Shown: positions 1-9,374, counted from the stretch's first letter. The stretch: 64,000 bases of DNA from Planctomycetales bacterium (GCA_026400835.1 JAPLOA010000098.1:1-64000); one strand, 5' to 3'. Notes: generated from the sequence alone by a model not told the origin. Program-made: numbers and translations.

Positions 1-122
1 ACAAACCTTGAATCATTCTGTTCAATCCAACAAAGCTACAGCTCGATTCGTCTGATTCCCCCCGTCTTGAAATTCTTGACCGCTGAAACTCATTCAGATT
101 GCCCCAGACGGTATTTCTTCAC

Positions 123-140
123 GGCCTCGGAGGGTCGACA
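123..140. repeat. REP-like repeat, left of transposase remnant
   Basis: An 18-bp sequence ending GGAGGGTCGACA. Its reverse complement recurs at 341-358 with two mismatches and at 410-427 with further differences. The copies at 123 and 341 bracket the transposase remnant in inverted orientation. This is the arrangement known for RAYT transposases and their REP sequences. Confidence 0.6.
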
Positions 141-167
141 ACGCTTTGCGGTTGAAGAACGCTTAGA

Positions 168-338
168 AGTACACATCAGCAACTCCTGTATCACATTGTC
201 TTCAGCACAAAGAATCGTCAGCGCTGGTTGACGTGGAAACAGACAGCGCATCATGCCGACCACTCGTATGAAGATGAGCATTTGCACCTTCTGAAGAAGC
301 ACGAAGTGGAATACGATCCACGATATGTTTGGGATTGA
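168..338 (+). pseudogene. IS200-like (Y1/RAYT-type) transposase remnant, internally deleted
   Basis: One frame reads STHQQLLYHIVFSTKNRQ, then a short junction, then YEDEHLHLLKKHEVEYDP and RYVWD followed by a stop. The first part resembles the N-terminal strand of Y1_Tnp (IS200/IS605-like) transposases, and the last part their characteristic C-terminus. The central segment that would carry the catalytic HUH motif and tyrosine is absent. No start codon is seen at the expected place; the upstream codons read Arg-Ser and an in-frame stop lies at 153-155. The product would be about 56 residues against roughly 150-200 in the family. I read it as a dead copy with an internal deletion. The inverted flanking repeats (123-140, 341-358) fit a RAYT/REP unit. 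The assignment rests on motif recognition only. Confidence 0.65.
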
Positions 339-340
339 TG

Positions 341-358
341 TGTCGACCCTCCGGGCCT
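341..358. repeat. REP-like repeat, right of transposase remnant
   Basis: TGTCGACCCTCCGGGCCT begins three bases after the stop of the transposase remnant. It is an inverted copy of 123-140. Confidence 0.6.
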
Positions 359-409
359 CTGGATCAACAGTCATTCGGTTCCGGGGCCTGACGAACCCGG
401 CAGAGGATA

Positions 410-427
410 TGTCAACCCTCCGGGCCT
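410..427. repeat. Third copy of the same REP-like repeat
   Basis: TGTCAACCCTCCGGGCCT differs from the copy at 341-358 by one base and has the same orientation. The sequence between the two copies has no gene I can support. Confidence 0.55.
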
Positions 428-521
428 GAGTCGCAGGGCACACTCCCACTTCGTGGAAGTGCAACCCTGCGTCTACCGATCTCCGCAAAGCATCCAAATC
501 CCATCCGCGTTGCTTGCTGGT

Positions 522-992
522 TCAGTCGATCTTAGCGTTTTCTTCATCCGTAGGAGTTTCACCGGCGTGCATCTTTGCGAGGTGTTCTTCCAGCGATTGC
601 AGCAGTCCATCAATCGTCAGCTCCTGGATCTCGTGGGGAGGATTCCACGGGAACCAACGAAACCCATGATGCTCTGTCAGCCTGATTTTGACCGGGTGTT
701 TTAACCAGGCTAGAAATACATAGAGCAATTTCTCAATGGAGCCTTCTCCACCGTATCGCTTTTCGTTCACAAGGTAGCGATTCTGAAAACGAAAATCCGG
801 ATCGACCTCGATGTCCTGTTCCGTGATTCCGGTTTCCTCAGCCAGTTCCCGCAAAGCGCACTGCAGTTCCGTTTCTCCTTCATCGACGTGTCCCTTTGGC
901 AGGTCCCATCGGTGCGGATGCTTCATCAGCAGAAAGGATTCGATTGGCTTGCCGCGTACGATGAGAAATCCACATGAGATCGGTTTTTTCAT
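522..992 (-). CDS. Nudix hydrolase (diadenosine tetraphosphatase-like)
   Basis: A 156-residue cytosolic protein with a perfect Nudix box (Gx5Ex7REUxEExGU) at residues 34-56, including the metal-binding REL-x-EE core. The preceding stretch HPHRWDLPKGHVDEGE is typical of the bis(5'-nucleosyl)-tetraphosphatase (Ap4A hydrolase) branch, which also matches the small single-domain size. Such enzymes cleave dinucleoside polyphosphates or other nucleoside diphosphate-linked compounds with Mg2+. The true substrate cannot be read from sequence. The gene stands alone: its upstream neighbour is divergent and no operon partner is visible. Confidence 0.88.
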   Translation of the reverse strand: MKKPISCGFLIVRGKPIESFLLMKHPHRWDLPKGHVDEGETELQCALRELAEETGITEQDIEVDPDFRFQNRYLVNEKRYGGEGSIEKLLYVFLAWLKHPVKIRLTEHHGFRWFPWNPPHEIQELTIDGLLQSLEEHLAKMHAGETPTDEENAKID

Positions 993-1325
993 ATTACGGT
1001 GTCCTCCGTGATTCGCGGCCAGCTACGGCAAACCGACACGCAGCCAGACCGAGGTATGATGCAGTCCTATGAGCATTTTCACAATCGCAAGACTTCCGTC
1101 ACCTCAACGTATCCAGTTCTTTTCAGAAGCTCGCTGGCGGCGGGTTTTCATTTGATCCTGGCCCGCAGCCTCAGCGAGGGATTGTTGCTGAAAACGCAGC
1201 AACTTTATCCCTCACTGGCGTTTCGGATTGCGAAAATCCATTAAATCGACAACCCGCTGGCATCGGGATCGTATTGCGATAAAAAACACTCTCAAAGCAA
1301 CTCCGTTTTACGACAGGAATTCAAT
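993..1325. other. Intergenic region with a decayed palindromic repeat
   Basis: This 333-bp gap lies between divergent genes (Nudix minus, Gfo/Idh plus) and must hold both promoters. I see no convincing promoter boxes. The one recognisable structure is the palindromic repeat at 1165-1231. Confidence 0.6.
1165..1231. repeat. Palindromic repeat, family A (degenerate copy)
   Basis: The left arm contains CAGCGAGGGA (1172-1181). The right arm, TCCCTCACTGGCGTTTCGGA, starts at 1208. An inner hairpin GTTGCTG/CAGCAAC lies at 1184-1203. The arms match those of the better copies at 3405-3490 and 60342-60427, but the left arm is poorly conserved here. Confidence 0.6.
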
Positions 1326-2372
1326 ATGAGCACAGGGTTTGGAATTGTTGGCACGGGCATGATCGCGCACTTTCATGCGAAGGCGATTCAGGCCATGCCA
1401 GGCGGGCAGGTCGTTGCGTGCTTCAATCAGAATGTCGACAAGGCTAATGCTTTCGCAGCTGAGTACGGATGCAAAGCCTACTCAACGCTGGACGAACTGC
1501 TTGCCGATCCGAACGTGGGGATTGTCACAATTTGCACTCCCAGCGGTGCTCACCGCGATCCCGCGATTGCTGCAGCAGAGGCTGGAAAACATGTGGTCGT
1601 GGAGAAGCCTCTGGAGATTACTCTGGAACGCTGTGATGACATTATCAACGCCTGTACTAAGTACGGTGTTAAGCTCTGCACAATTTTTCCATCACGGTTC
1701 AGTGCTGCGAATGTCGCGTTGAAAGCTGCGATTGATGGCGGACGTTTCGGCCGAATCACGCTGGCTGATACTTATGTAAAGTGGTGGAGGACTCAGGAGT
1801 ATTACGACGGCGGTGGCTGGCGTGGCACGTGGGCTCTGGACGGCGGCGGAGCTTACATGAATCAGGCGATTCACAACGTGGATCTGTTGTGCTGGCTGAT
1901 GGGCGACGTGGCCGAGATCGCTGGTTTCACGGGAACACTGGCTCATGAACGCATCGAAGTCGAAGATGTGGGAGTCGCCTGCCTGAAGTTTGCCAATGGG
2001 GCCATCGGGGTGATGGAAGCCACGACAGCCGCCTGGCCCGGCCTGTTGAAGAAGACCGAAATTCACGGTAGCCGTGGCACGGTTATCGTCGAACAGGACT
2101 CCATTTTGCGATGGGAATTCGCGGATGAGAAACCAGAAGACGCTGAGATCAGGGCTAAGCTCGGCGCGGGTTCAGCAACCTCCGGTGGTGCATCAGATCC
2201 AAAGGCGATTTCATTCGTCGGGCATCAACTGCAGCTTGAAGATTTTGTCGATGCGATCAAGACCGGACGACAACCTCGCGTTGACGGCGCGGAGGGACGT
2301 AAAAGCGTTGAGATCATCCTGGCGATCTATGAAGCATCGCGAACCGGTCAGAGTCAGAAACTACCGCGCTAG
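1326..2372 (+). CDS. Gfo/Idh/MocA family oxidoreductase
   Basis: A 348-residue NAD(P)-dependent sugar or polyol dehydrogenase. The N-terminal Rossmann fold starts with GIVGTGMIAHFHAKAI (residues 6-21), and the family-typical EKP motif (VVVEKPLEI) lies near residue 95. The C-terminal alpha/beta dimerisation domain includes GGGAYMNQAIHNVDLL, where H and D match the usual catalytic region of MocA-type enzymes. There is no signal peptide, so it is cytosolic, unlike the many Tat-exported relatives in planctomycetes. The ATG at 1326 has an AGGA-type ribosome site just upstream. An EamA transporter starts 63 bp downstream on the same strand, so co-transcription is likely. Substrate unknown. Confidence 0.9.
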   Translation: MSTGFGIVGTGMIAHFHAKAIQAMPGGQVVACFNQNVDKANAFAAEYGCKAYSTLDELLADPNVGIVTICTPSGAHRDPAIAAAEAGKHVVVEKPLEITLERCDDIINACTKYGVKLCTIFPSRFSAANVALKAAIDGGRFGRITLADTYVKWWRTQEYYDGGGWRGTWALDGGGAYMNQAIHNVDLLCWLMGDVAEIAGFTGTLAHERIEVEDVGVACLKFANGAIGVMEATTAAWPGLLKKTEIHGSRGTVIVEQDSILRWEFADEKPEDAEIRAKLGAGSATSGGASDPKAISFVGHQLQLEDFVDAIKTGRQPRVDGAEGRKSVEIILAIYEASRTGQSQKLPR

Positions 2373-2435
2373 ATGCATTGAGCCAGACTTCATAATGAGA
2401 TCGCTCGGCAGAGCGGCGGAGGGAATTCTTCTTCA

Positions 2436-3365
2436 GTGAATGGAATCATCGGAATCGGAGAACTCGCAGGCCTTTCTGCCGCTGCGTTATGGGCCTGCTC
2501 CAGCTTGTTTTATGGCCGAACAAAACTGTCTGCCTGGCAGATCAACTTCGGCAAGAACTTTCTGGCGTCGATCATCCTCTGCCTGCACCTTGCCGTTGTC
2601 ACTGGCCTTGCCGGGCGATCGATGTTCGAAGCGGATCGCAACACGTGGCTGCTGCTCATCGTCAGCAGCGTCATTGGGATACTGATTGGCGATACGTTCT
2701 ACTTCCGCAGCCTGCAAATCCTGGGGCCTCGCCGTGCATTGATCGTGTCGATGACATCGCCTCTGTTCGGAGCCATCATCGGCTGGAGCGTGTTGCAGGA
2801 ATCTCTGTCGCTTCTCAGCATTTCCGGGATCCTGCTGACGTTGTTCGGCATTGCGATTGTTGTCACGGAACGAGGATCGGCCGCCGAGACGCCCGGATAT
2901 TTTCCGGCTTCGATGTCTCGTGGCGTTGCGATGGGACTGCTGGCGTCTTTGTGCAATGCGTGCGGCGGAACCTTCAGTCGTCTGGGAACGTTCGGCAGTG
3001 AGAAGCTTTCCGCGGGCGGATGCGATCCCCTGGAAGCGACAGTGATTCGAGTTTGTGTAGCATCGGTCTTTTGTATTCTTATTGCGATCGTCACCGGGCA
3101 ACTCCTCAGTACCGCTCGCAAATCTTTCGATCCGTCGGCCTTGAAATCTTATCTGCCGGCCGTGATCTGCGGTCCCTGGCTGGGGATCTGGATGAGTCAG
3201 ATTGCGTACAAGAATTCCTATCTGGCGATCGTCCTGACGCTGACTTGTACCACGCCGCTGTTCGTGATGCCGATGTTGCGAATCGCGTATGGCTATCAGA
3301 TTACAGTCCGAGCGATCATCGGCACTCTGGTGGCGTTGACAGGCGTGTATCTGACGGTTGCTTGA
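2436..3365 (+). CDS. EamA/DMT-family transporter
   Basis: A 309-residue integral membrane protein with about ten hydrophobic segments arranged as two tandem EamA repeats, the standard drug/metabolite transporter architecture. A GTG start at 2436 is preceded by GGAGGG at 2418-2423. The first segment (GELAGLSAAALWACSSLFYG) is the usual EamA opening, and the residues around 80-100 (IGDTFYFRSLQILGPRRA) are the conserved loop after helix 3. The family exports or imports small metabolites; specificity is not visible. Its position 63 bp after the Gfo/Idh/MocA gene suggests transport of a related compound, which is inference only. Confidence 0.85.
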   Translation: MNGIIGIGELAGLSAAALWACSSLFYGRTKLSAWQINFGKNFLASIILCLHLAVVTGLAGRSMFEADRNTWLLLIVSSVIGILIGDTFYFRSLQILGPRRALIVSMTSPLFGAIIGWSVLQESLSLLSISGILLTLFGIAIVVTERGSAAETPGYFPASMSRGVAMGLLASLCNACGGTFSRLGTFGSEKLSAGGCDPLEATVIRVCVASVFCILIAIVTGQLLSTARKSFDPSALKSYLPAVICGPWLGIWMSQIAYKNSYLAIVLTLTCTTPLFVMPMLRIAYGYQITVRAIIGTLVALTGVYLTVA

Positions 3366-3404
3366 AGCGGTATGCGAGAATGAGTTGCTGACTTAATGTG
3401 TCTT

Positions 3405-3490
3405 CACAACCCGAAGCGTGAGCGAGGGATTTCGAGGGAAAACGTTTCGAACACGAAATCGCTATCCCTAACTGACGTTTCGGGTTGGGA
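3405..3490. repeat. Palindromic repeat, family A
   Basis: The left arm CACAACCCGAAGCGTGAGCG (from 3405) pairs imperfectly with the right arm TCCCTAACTGACGTTTCGGG (from 3465). The element is about 86 bp and lies downstream of the transporter gene, between convergent genes. Related copies are at 1165-1231 and 60342-60427. Confidence 0.75.
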
Positions 3491-3560
3491 TAGTCGCAAA
3501 TGCGCAACTTCAAAAATCACGCGTCGGGTTGTGATGAGAGTTTCTCGTTTAGCCCACTCG

Positions 3561-4700
3561 CTACTTCGGCAGGCCTTCGTTGAGCGGCTGCAGATCCTTC
3601 GGGATGAAGAAGCCATCTTTACGAATCAGCTCTCCGTCGAACCAGATTTCGCCGCCGCCATAGTCGGCCCGCTGAATCAGAACAAGGTCCCAGTGAACTC
3701 GACTGCGATTGCCGTTGTCGGCTTCTTCGTAAGCATTGCCCGGCGTGAAGTGAAATGATCCGCCAATCTTTTCATCAAACAACGTGTCCAGCATTGGATG
3801 CAGAATGCGATTGTTCGTCCCGAAAGACCATTCACCAATGTAACGAGCACCATCATCGGAATCCAAAACCTGATTCAGTCGCTCGGGAGCATTTCGGCAC
3901 GTGGCGTTGATGATCTTGCCATCCTTCAGTTCGAAGCGAATCCCATCAAACACAGTTCCCTGGTAGCGTGACGATGTGTTAAACAGAATCGTTCCGTTGA
4001 CGCTGTCTCGTACGGGAGCTGTGAAGCATTCACCATCAGGAATATTGGATTCGCCAGCACAAGGAACGACCGGAATATCTTTGATGGAGAAGCGAAGATC
4101 GGTTCCCGGAGCCATGATATGGACCTGATCGGCCGCTTCCATCCGAGCTTTCAACGGCAACAGATCCTGAGCCATCTTTGCGTAGTCGGCGGTGCAGACG
4201 TCGAAGTAGAAATCTTCAAATTGCTCGCAGCTTTTACTGGCCGCTTGAGCCATCGACGGAGTCGGGTACCGCAGGACAACCCAGCGAGTTTTCGGGACGC
4301 GAATCTGCACATGCACCGGCTGCCACCAATGTTGCTGATAGAGATCCATACTGGTCCCGGCGACATCAGCGAATTCATTGGAGTTGGCTGAACCGCGAAT
4401 GCCAATGTAGGCACTCATCTCGGTCATTACGGCCGCTTCAAATTTCCCGGCCAGTGACATGCTTTCGGCAGTTGCACCTCGATAGAGACTTCGCAGTACC
4501 GCATTATTCTTCATCGAAACAACAGGCGTCGCGCCGACGCGATAGGCTTCTTCAATCAGACGGCAGACCAGATTGGGTTCCGGCAGATCGAAGGCTTCAA
4601 TCAGAACTTTTTGCCCCGGCTGCAGACGACAGCTATGATGAATCAAGACCTGAGCAAGGCGGTCAATTCTGGGATCCTGCATAACGAATTTCTTTGCCAA
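3561..4700 (-). CDS. M29-family aminopeptidase
   Basis: A 379-residue cytosolic metallopeptidase of the AmpS/PepS (thermophilic aminopeptidase, M29) family, whose usual length is 370-410. The expected metal-ligand regions occur in order: GESNIPDGE, GEWSFGTN, GGSFHFTPGNAY (histidine) and RVHWDLV (His and Asp two residues apart). These correspond to the Glu, Glu, His, His, Asp set of the family. It removes N-terminal residues from peptides. Translation may begin at the first Met or at Met7 (MQDPRID). The gene is convergent with the transporter and the element at 3405-3490 lies between them. No operon partner is visible. Confidence 0.88.
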   Translation of the reverse strand: MAKKFVMQDPRIDRLAQVLIHHSCRLQPGQKVLIEAFDLPEPNLVCRLIEEAYRVGATPVVSMKNNAVLRSLYRGATAESMSLAGKFEAAVMTEMSAYIGIRGSANSNEFADVAGTSMDLYQQHWWQPVHVQIRVPKTRWVVLRYPTPSMAQAASKSCEQFEDFYFDVCTADYAKMAQDLLPLKARMEAADQVHIMAPGTDLRFSIKDIPVVPCAGESNIPDGECFTAPVRDSVNGTILFNTSSRYQGTVFDGIRFELKDGKIINATCRNAPERLNQVLDSDDGARYIGEWSFGTNNRILHPMLDTLFDEKIGGSFHFTPGNAYEEADNGNRSRVHWDLVLIQRADYGGGEIWFDGELIRKDGFFIPKDLQPLNEGLPK

Positions 4701-4932
4701 AATTATACGGTTGGAGAAATCTCCGGATGATCAATTCGGCCGAAAGGTGGGGTCGCCTCAACCTGTTTACAAACAAGGAGACAAACATTTTCGAAGGACA
4801 GGTCAGCTCGAAATTAGCGATAGTCCTTGACACTACACGGCTCTACAGGCCGCATTCTGCCGAGTTGGTCAGCTCCTGACAACTGGTGCTCAGTTCCGAT
4901 GCCCAATCCCGGCAATGCCCTCCTTGCCGGGA

Positions 4933-7695
4933 TCATCCAGTGGTACGCATACCGGCGGCAATTCCCTGAACCGAAAGCCTTAAGAGATCTCGTAAACGCT
5001 GAAGATCGCTTTCATCGACTGCGCTGTCCAGCTTTCGGCGTCTTCGCAGCAGCTCAATCTGGATCAGATTCAGCGGATCAATATCAGGGTTTCGCACTTC
5101 GATCGATCCCTGAAACCAGGGTGTTGTCGCAAGCAGTTCTGAACCACCCACAAGATCCAGAATGGTCTGTCGAGACCGATCTCGCTCGCTGGCAATCAGC
5201 TTCCAGATCTGTCCCCGCTGCTCCTCATCGCTGCACAACTCTGAATAGCACTGCCCAACGTACATATCGGTCTTTGCCAGCGCGGTCGCTGCATTATCGA
5301 TCGTGGCCTGAAAGAATGGCCATTGACGATACATTTCCAGAATGCGTTGCCAGCCCGAGCGATTACTGTACTTCACTTCCGATAAGGCTGTCCCCAGTCC
5401 ATACCAGGCGGGAATCAGGCATCGATTCTGAGTCCAGGCGAAGACCCAGGGGATAGCTCGCAGATCATTCAGCGTTCGCTGGCCTGTTCGACGAGAAGGC
5501 CGTGACGCGATCGGCAGGTTTTCGATTTCTTCGATCGGTGTCGCTTCACCGAAGAATTCTATAAAGCCTGGCGTATCCACCAGTTGGCGATACGCCTTCA
5601 GAGACTGATCAGCCAGTGATTCCATCAACTCGCGCCATTCGGCATGGACAACCGGGCGAGGAACATTGCTGGCGACGAGCGTGGCAAAAGTAACCTGTTC
5701 CAGATGACGATACGCCACCTGAGTATCATCGTATCGCTCAGCAAGAACTTCCCCCTGCTCCGTGAGTCGCAAAGAACCGCCCAACGCGTCAGGAGGCAGA
5801 GAAAGAATCCCCCGCGCGGCCGGACCACCACCACGTCCCAGCGAACCGCCACGACCGTGGAAGAATGTCATCCGAATCCCGCGAGCTGCTGCGACCTGAT
5901 GCAACAGGTCCTGTGCTCGGTCGAGCCCACAACAGGCTGCCAGATAGCCGCCGTCTTTCGTGCTGTCGGAATAACCAACCATCACGATCTGTCGATTATT
6001 CTGAGCCTTCAAATGTTCCGCAAAAACAGGCTGATCCAGAATGTCTGACATGACAGCCGGAGCAGCCTTCAGATCACCAATTTTTTCGAACAACGGGATG
6101 ATTCGCAACGTGTGCGTTGGCACTGTCGTTGTCGCCGCCCCGGATGCCTGTAACTCCGAACAGGCGCGGCGCCAAAGCCAGAGTACCGTCAACATGTCTG
6201 ACGGCCAGCGAGTCATACTGATAATGTGCCCGCCCAGGCAGTTTGGTCCGAATCGCATAATGGCCTGCAACAGCAGCCGAAACAAAGACAGTGTTTCACG
6301 TGTCAGCGGCGCCAATGCTGATTCGTCCAGCGGCTTCGCTGTTCCCATGCTCCGGATCAGCACGGCCTGACGCTCCGGTTCGCTGAGCGTCGCAAAGTTG
6401 CCACAGTCGCCGGTCACCTTCAGCAATTCGGCCATGACTTCTCGATAGCGTCCGGCATCCTGGCGAACATCCAATCGAGTCAGATTCAGCCCAAAAACTC
6501 GCGTCAGATCAAACCAACGCTGAACTTCTGCAGCCAACGCCTTTTGACCATGGCATTGTCGCAGACTGACGATCAACGCATCGACATCATGCTCCAGTTC
6601 CTGACCATCACAATAGGCCCCGTCCAGAGCAGGCTGCGTCATGCTGGGGCAGCGGGACTGTTTCAGTCGCCATTCAATCAGTCGGATCCATCGTCGATAG
6701 ATCTCATGCGGTGCGACTCGGGCGAGTGTTTCTGAAAACTCAGGCCATCGAGTCTCAGCGATCGACAAAGCGTTGGGAAGATCGTTTTTCAGAGTCACTT
6801 CATTGCGTGACACAGACAGGAAATCGTACAACCTGTGGCACCAGTCAAGATGTCGATCAATGGCCGTATCACGGAGCCAGATTAAAGTCCGTTCCGTAAT
6901 ATCCCAGGTGACTCCCGGATGACCATCGCGGTCACCACCCATCCACGAACCAAATCGCAGAAAGCGGGGAATTGTGAATTCGAATTGAGGAAACTCTCTG
7001 GCCAGCGCCATACGGAGAGACTGGTAGATCTCGGGAACGACTTCCCACAAACGTGGCATGATCGAAAGACCGCGCTCAACTTCTTCCAGTACCGATGGTC
7101 TCATCGGACGCAGGAACTCAGTCTGCCACAATACTGTCAATTCGGCCGCCAGTCGAGATCGCACACCGTCCCGCTCACGCGGCAGAAGATCCTGTCGATC
7201 CATCTCCACGAGGCAATGGCGCATGCGACGCAGTTTGGAGCGAATCGAGCGCCGCTTTGCTTCGCTGGGATGAGCTGTGAAGACCAATTCGACATCCAGC
7301 AGATTCAGCGCCTGCTGAACCCCTTCTGCGTCGAAACCAGCCGCTTTCAGCTGTTGAATTGACGCACCAATTGATTCACTGATCGGATCCGGATGACGAG
7401 CCTGTTCCCGATGACGCAGCACACGAACTCGTTGGCGATCTTCAGCAAGGTTGGCCAGATCAAAGAAGATACTCAGGGAACGCGCTACCAGACGAACTTG
7501 ATCTTCACTCAGGCCCTGAATTTTTTTGGCCAGAACTGTTTCCGCGCCTGGCACATTGGCTCGACGGTCGCGAGCTAATTGGCGAATCTCGGAAACCAAA
7601 TGAACGGCTTCAATTCCCTCATCCTCTGCAACAACATGCTCCAGCAATTCCTCCAGAAGACACATGTCGCGGTGAAGTTGATCATTGTCGATCAT
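4933..7695 (-). CDS. ppc: Phosphoenolpyruvate carboxylase
   Basis: A 920-residue enzyme that carboxylates PEP with bicarbonate to oxaloacetate, the anaplerotic supply to the TCA cycle. Diagnostic motifs are VFTAHPSEAKRRSI with the catalytic His at about residue 142 (the usual form is TAHPT), FFHGRGGSLGRGGGP, and RLTEQGEVLAERY. The C-terminus ends GMRTTG, close to the classic MRNTG tail that forms part of the active site. Length matches the bacterial family (880-960). PPDK (30526-33270) and malate dehydrogenase (59025-60014) in the same window supply its substrate and use its product. Upstream lie 161 bp and then the DUF1552 gene on the same strand. Confidence 0.96.
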   Translation of the reverse strand: MIDNDQLHRDMCLLEELLEHVVAEDEGIEAVHLVSEIRQLARDRRANVPGAETVLAKKIQGLSEDQVRLVARSLSIFFDLANLAEDRQRVRVLRHREQARHPDPISESIGASIQQLKAAGFDAEGVQQALNLLDVELVFTAHPSEAKRRSIRSKLRRMRHCLVEMDRQDLLPRERDGVRSRLAAELTVLWQTEFLRPMRPSVLEEVERGLSIMPRLWEVVPEIYQSLRMALAREFPQFEFTIPRFLRFGSWMGGDRDGHPGVTWDITERTLIWLRDTAIDRHLDWCHRLYDFLSVSRNEVTLKNDLPNALSIAETRWPEFSETLARVAPHEIYRRWIRLIEWRLKQSRCPSMTQPALDGAYCDGQELEHDVDALIVSLRQCHGQKALAAEVQRWFDLTRVFGLNLTRLDVRQDAGRYREVMAELLKVTGDCGNFATLSEPERQAVLIRSMGTAKPLDESALAPLTRETLSLFRLLLQAIMRFGPNCLGGHIISMTRWPSDMLTVLWLWRRACSELQASGAATTTVPTHTLRIIPLFEKIGDLKAAPAVMSDILDQPVFAEHLKAQNNRQIVMVGYSDSTKDGGYLAACCGLDRAQDLLHQVAAARGIRMTFFHGRGGSLGRGGGPAARGILSLPPDALGGSLRLTEQGEVLAERYDDTQVAYRHLEQVTFATLVASNVPRPVVHAEWRELMESLADQSLKAYRQLVDTPGFIEFFGEATPIEEIENLPIASRPSRRTGQRTLNDLRAIPWVFAWTQNRCLIPAWYGLGTALSEVKYSNRSGWQRILEMYRQWPFFQATIDNAATALAKTDMYVGQCYSELCSDEEQRGQIWKLIASERDRSRQTILDLVGGSELLATTPWFQGSIEVRNPDIDPLNLIQIELLRRRRKLDSAVDESDLQRLRDLLRLSVQGIAAGMRTTG

Positions 7696-7856
7696 AAAAT
7701 GTGCAAATGCCTTGTTCTTAAACGCTTAAAGTTTCTACCGCTGCACTGCTGCACAGTTTGTGCCAATGAGCGGCGAGTTCTCGTCTGTCCTCCACAGGGT
7801 GATGAGTCGCCTGACACGGAGCAACTCCGGATCTATTTTTTAAGGGCAGTATTCAA

Positions 7857-9266
7857 TCATGCCGGATCACTCAACAGCTCTTTGACCAGCCCGTCACTAT
7901 CTGCAAAGGTTTCGGTCGGCACATCCAGTTGCCGCAGCATGGTGGCGAAGATGTTGGACAGGGGTTTGTCTTCTTTCCTGACTTCCAACTGCCACGGTTC
8001 AGTGCCGCCATCCCAGGCGCCGGCCTGAGGATCGGCGCCAGCGTTGTTGATATACTGGCCATGATAGAAGCCCATATTCTGACCACCGGCGAGCACCAGC
8101 GGATAGTTACGCGACAGATGAAAGGCACTGGACGCAGATCCGAAGAACACGATCGTATTCTCAAGCATGTTCCCCTTGCCCGCGGGTTCCGGCGTCTGCT
8201 GCAGGCGTGTAACGAAGCGAGCAAACTCTTCGTTCAGGAACTGACAGTAGATTCCCAGACGCTTCCATCCGTCGGGATTCTTTGTCTCATGAGTCAGCGA
8301 ATGGGCCAAAGTATATCCGACGGCTCTGGCCAGATGATCGCTGATACCAAATCCGTTTTCTCGACCAATCTGATATGTCGCGACACGAGTTGAATCGGTT
8401 TTGAACGCCAGATAGATCAGCTCAAACATCGTCTGCACATAGGCTCGAGGTTCATCCGGAGTGATGTCCAGCTTCAAGTGATCCTCTTTGACAACCGGCA
8501 GTGGCGTATTAATCCAGTGCCTCGCCTTTTCGACTCGTCGTTCCGCTTCACGCACCGATTCCAGATATTCATCGAGACTGTGTTGATCGGAGGAGTTGAG
8601 TTTCCGGCGCAGCGATGCCGCATCTTCCATCAGATCATCCAGCGCGCTCTTGCTGAGAGCCAAACGACGTGCGGCATCTTCGTCGCTGCTGACAAACAGC
8701 ATATCGAAAACTCGCTTCGGACGATTCTCTGCAGGAATCGCGCGGCCGTTATGATCGAAGGAAAGTGTTTGTGCTCCTCGAGGAGTCCCGGTACCGCCGT
8801 CGGTCGACATCACGATCGATGAGAATCGTGTTTGGTCGCCGACATGAGTTGCGTAGACCTGATCCAAAGAAATCGAATTCTGATAGGGTCCGCCTGTTCC
8901 TGTTGAAGCGGCCGTCAGGAACTGATCGGCATTGCAGTGCCCGTGAACTTTACGAACGGCGGGATGCGAAAACCCCGACAGGATCGTGAGATCCTTCCGC
9001 AGCGGCTCGAATGGTTCACCGCATTTTGAAAACGTGAACTCGGTGCCGTTCCCATGCGGAAACCATGACCAGTCTTTGTACGACGGATCTTCCGGCAGCG
9101 GCATCCCGACGCCATCCGGAAAATAGATGCACGCCAGTCGCTTGATGGAATTGGGCTCGTCATTCGCTCGCAACCCTGACGAAGCGACGCACTCAAGCAA
9201 CGGCAAAGCCAAAGCCACGCCCGTACCACGAAGAAATCGTCGACGATCCAGATGGTTCAGGTTCAT
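7857..9266 (-). CDS. DUF1552 Tat-exported protein
   Basis: A 469-residue protein starting MNLNHLDRRRFLRGTG, a twin-arginine signal followed by a hydrophobic stretch ending near LRAND. The open frame extends upstream to 9374, but the Tat start at 9266 with AAGGG a few bases before it is the better start. The rest matches the DUF1552 family found in planctomycetes and verrucomicrobia: SIKRLACIYFPDGVGM, LTILSGFSHP and NTIVFFGSASSAFHLSRNYP resemble the alkaline-phosphatase-like DUF1501 proteins. No catalytic function is established. It follows the DUF1592 gene by 108 bp, the usual pairing, so both products probably act together outside the cytoplasm. Confidence 0.85.
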   Translation of the reverse strand: MNLNHLDRRRFLRGTGVALALPLLECVASSGLRANDEPNSIKRLACIYFPDGVGMPLPEDPSYKDWSWFPHGNGTEFTFSKCGEPFEPLRKDLTILSGFSHPAVRKVHGHCNADQFLTAASTGTGGPYQNSISLDQVYATHVGDQTRFSSIVMSTDGGTGTPRGAQTLSFDHNGRAIPAENRPKRVFDMLFVSSDEDAARRLALSKSALDDLMEDAASLRRKLNSSDQHSLDEYLESVREAERRVEKARHWINTPLPVVKEDHLKLDITPDEPRAYVQTMFELIYLAFKTDSTRVATYQIGRENGFGISDHLARAVGYTLAHSLTHETKNPDGWKRLGIYCQFLNEEFARFVTRLQQTPEPAGKGNMLENTIVFFGSASSAFHLSRNYPLVLAGGQNMGFYHGQYINNAGADPQAGAWDGGTEPWQLEVRKEDKPLSNIFATMLRQLDVPTETFADSDGLVKELLSDPA

Positions 9267-9374
9267 GTTTGTTGCCCTTATGGTCAGAAAAGGATCTTTT
9301 ACGTTTGCTCGCGTGGGTACGCGATCTTCGGATTGCCGCGAGTTGGCATTGAACTGCTGTCCTGACGACCTCAA

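Noticed and set aside
90-497. A 135-codon minus-strand frame over the first 0.5 kb.
   Set aside because: It runs antisense across the transposase remnant and through all three REP-like repeats; the peptide has no recognisable family and repeats the repeat-derived sequence.
2487-3101. Long overlapping frames on both strands inside the EamA transporter gene.
   Set aside because: The hydrophobic helix pattern is only in the transporter frame; the others are shadows of codon usage.
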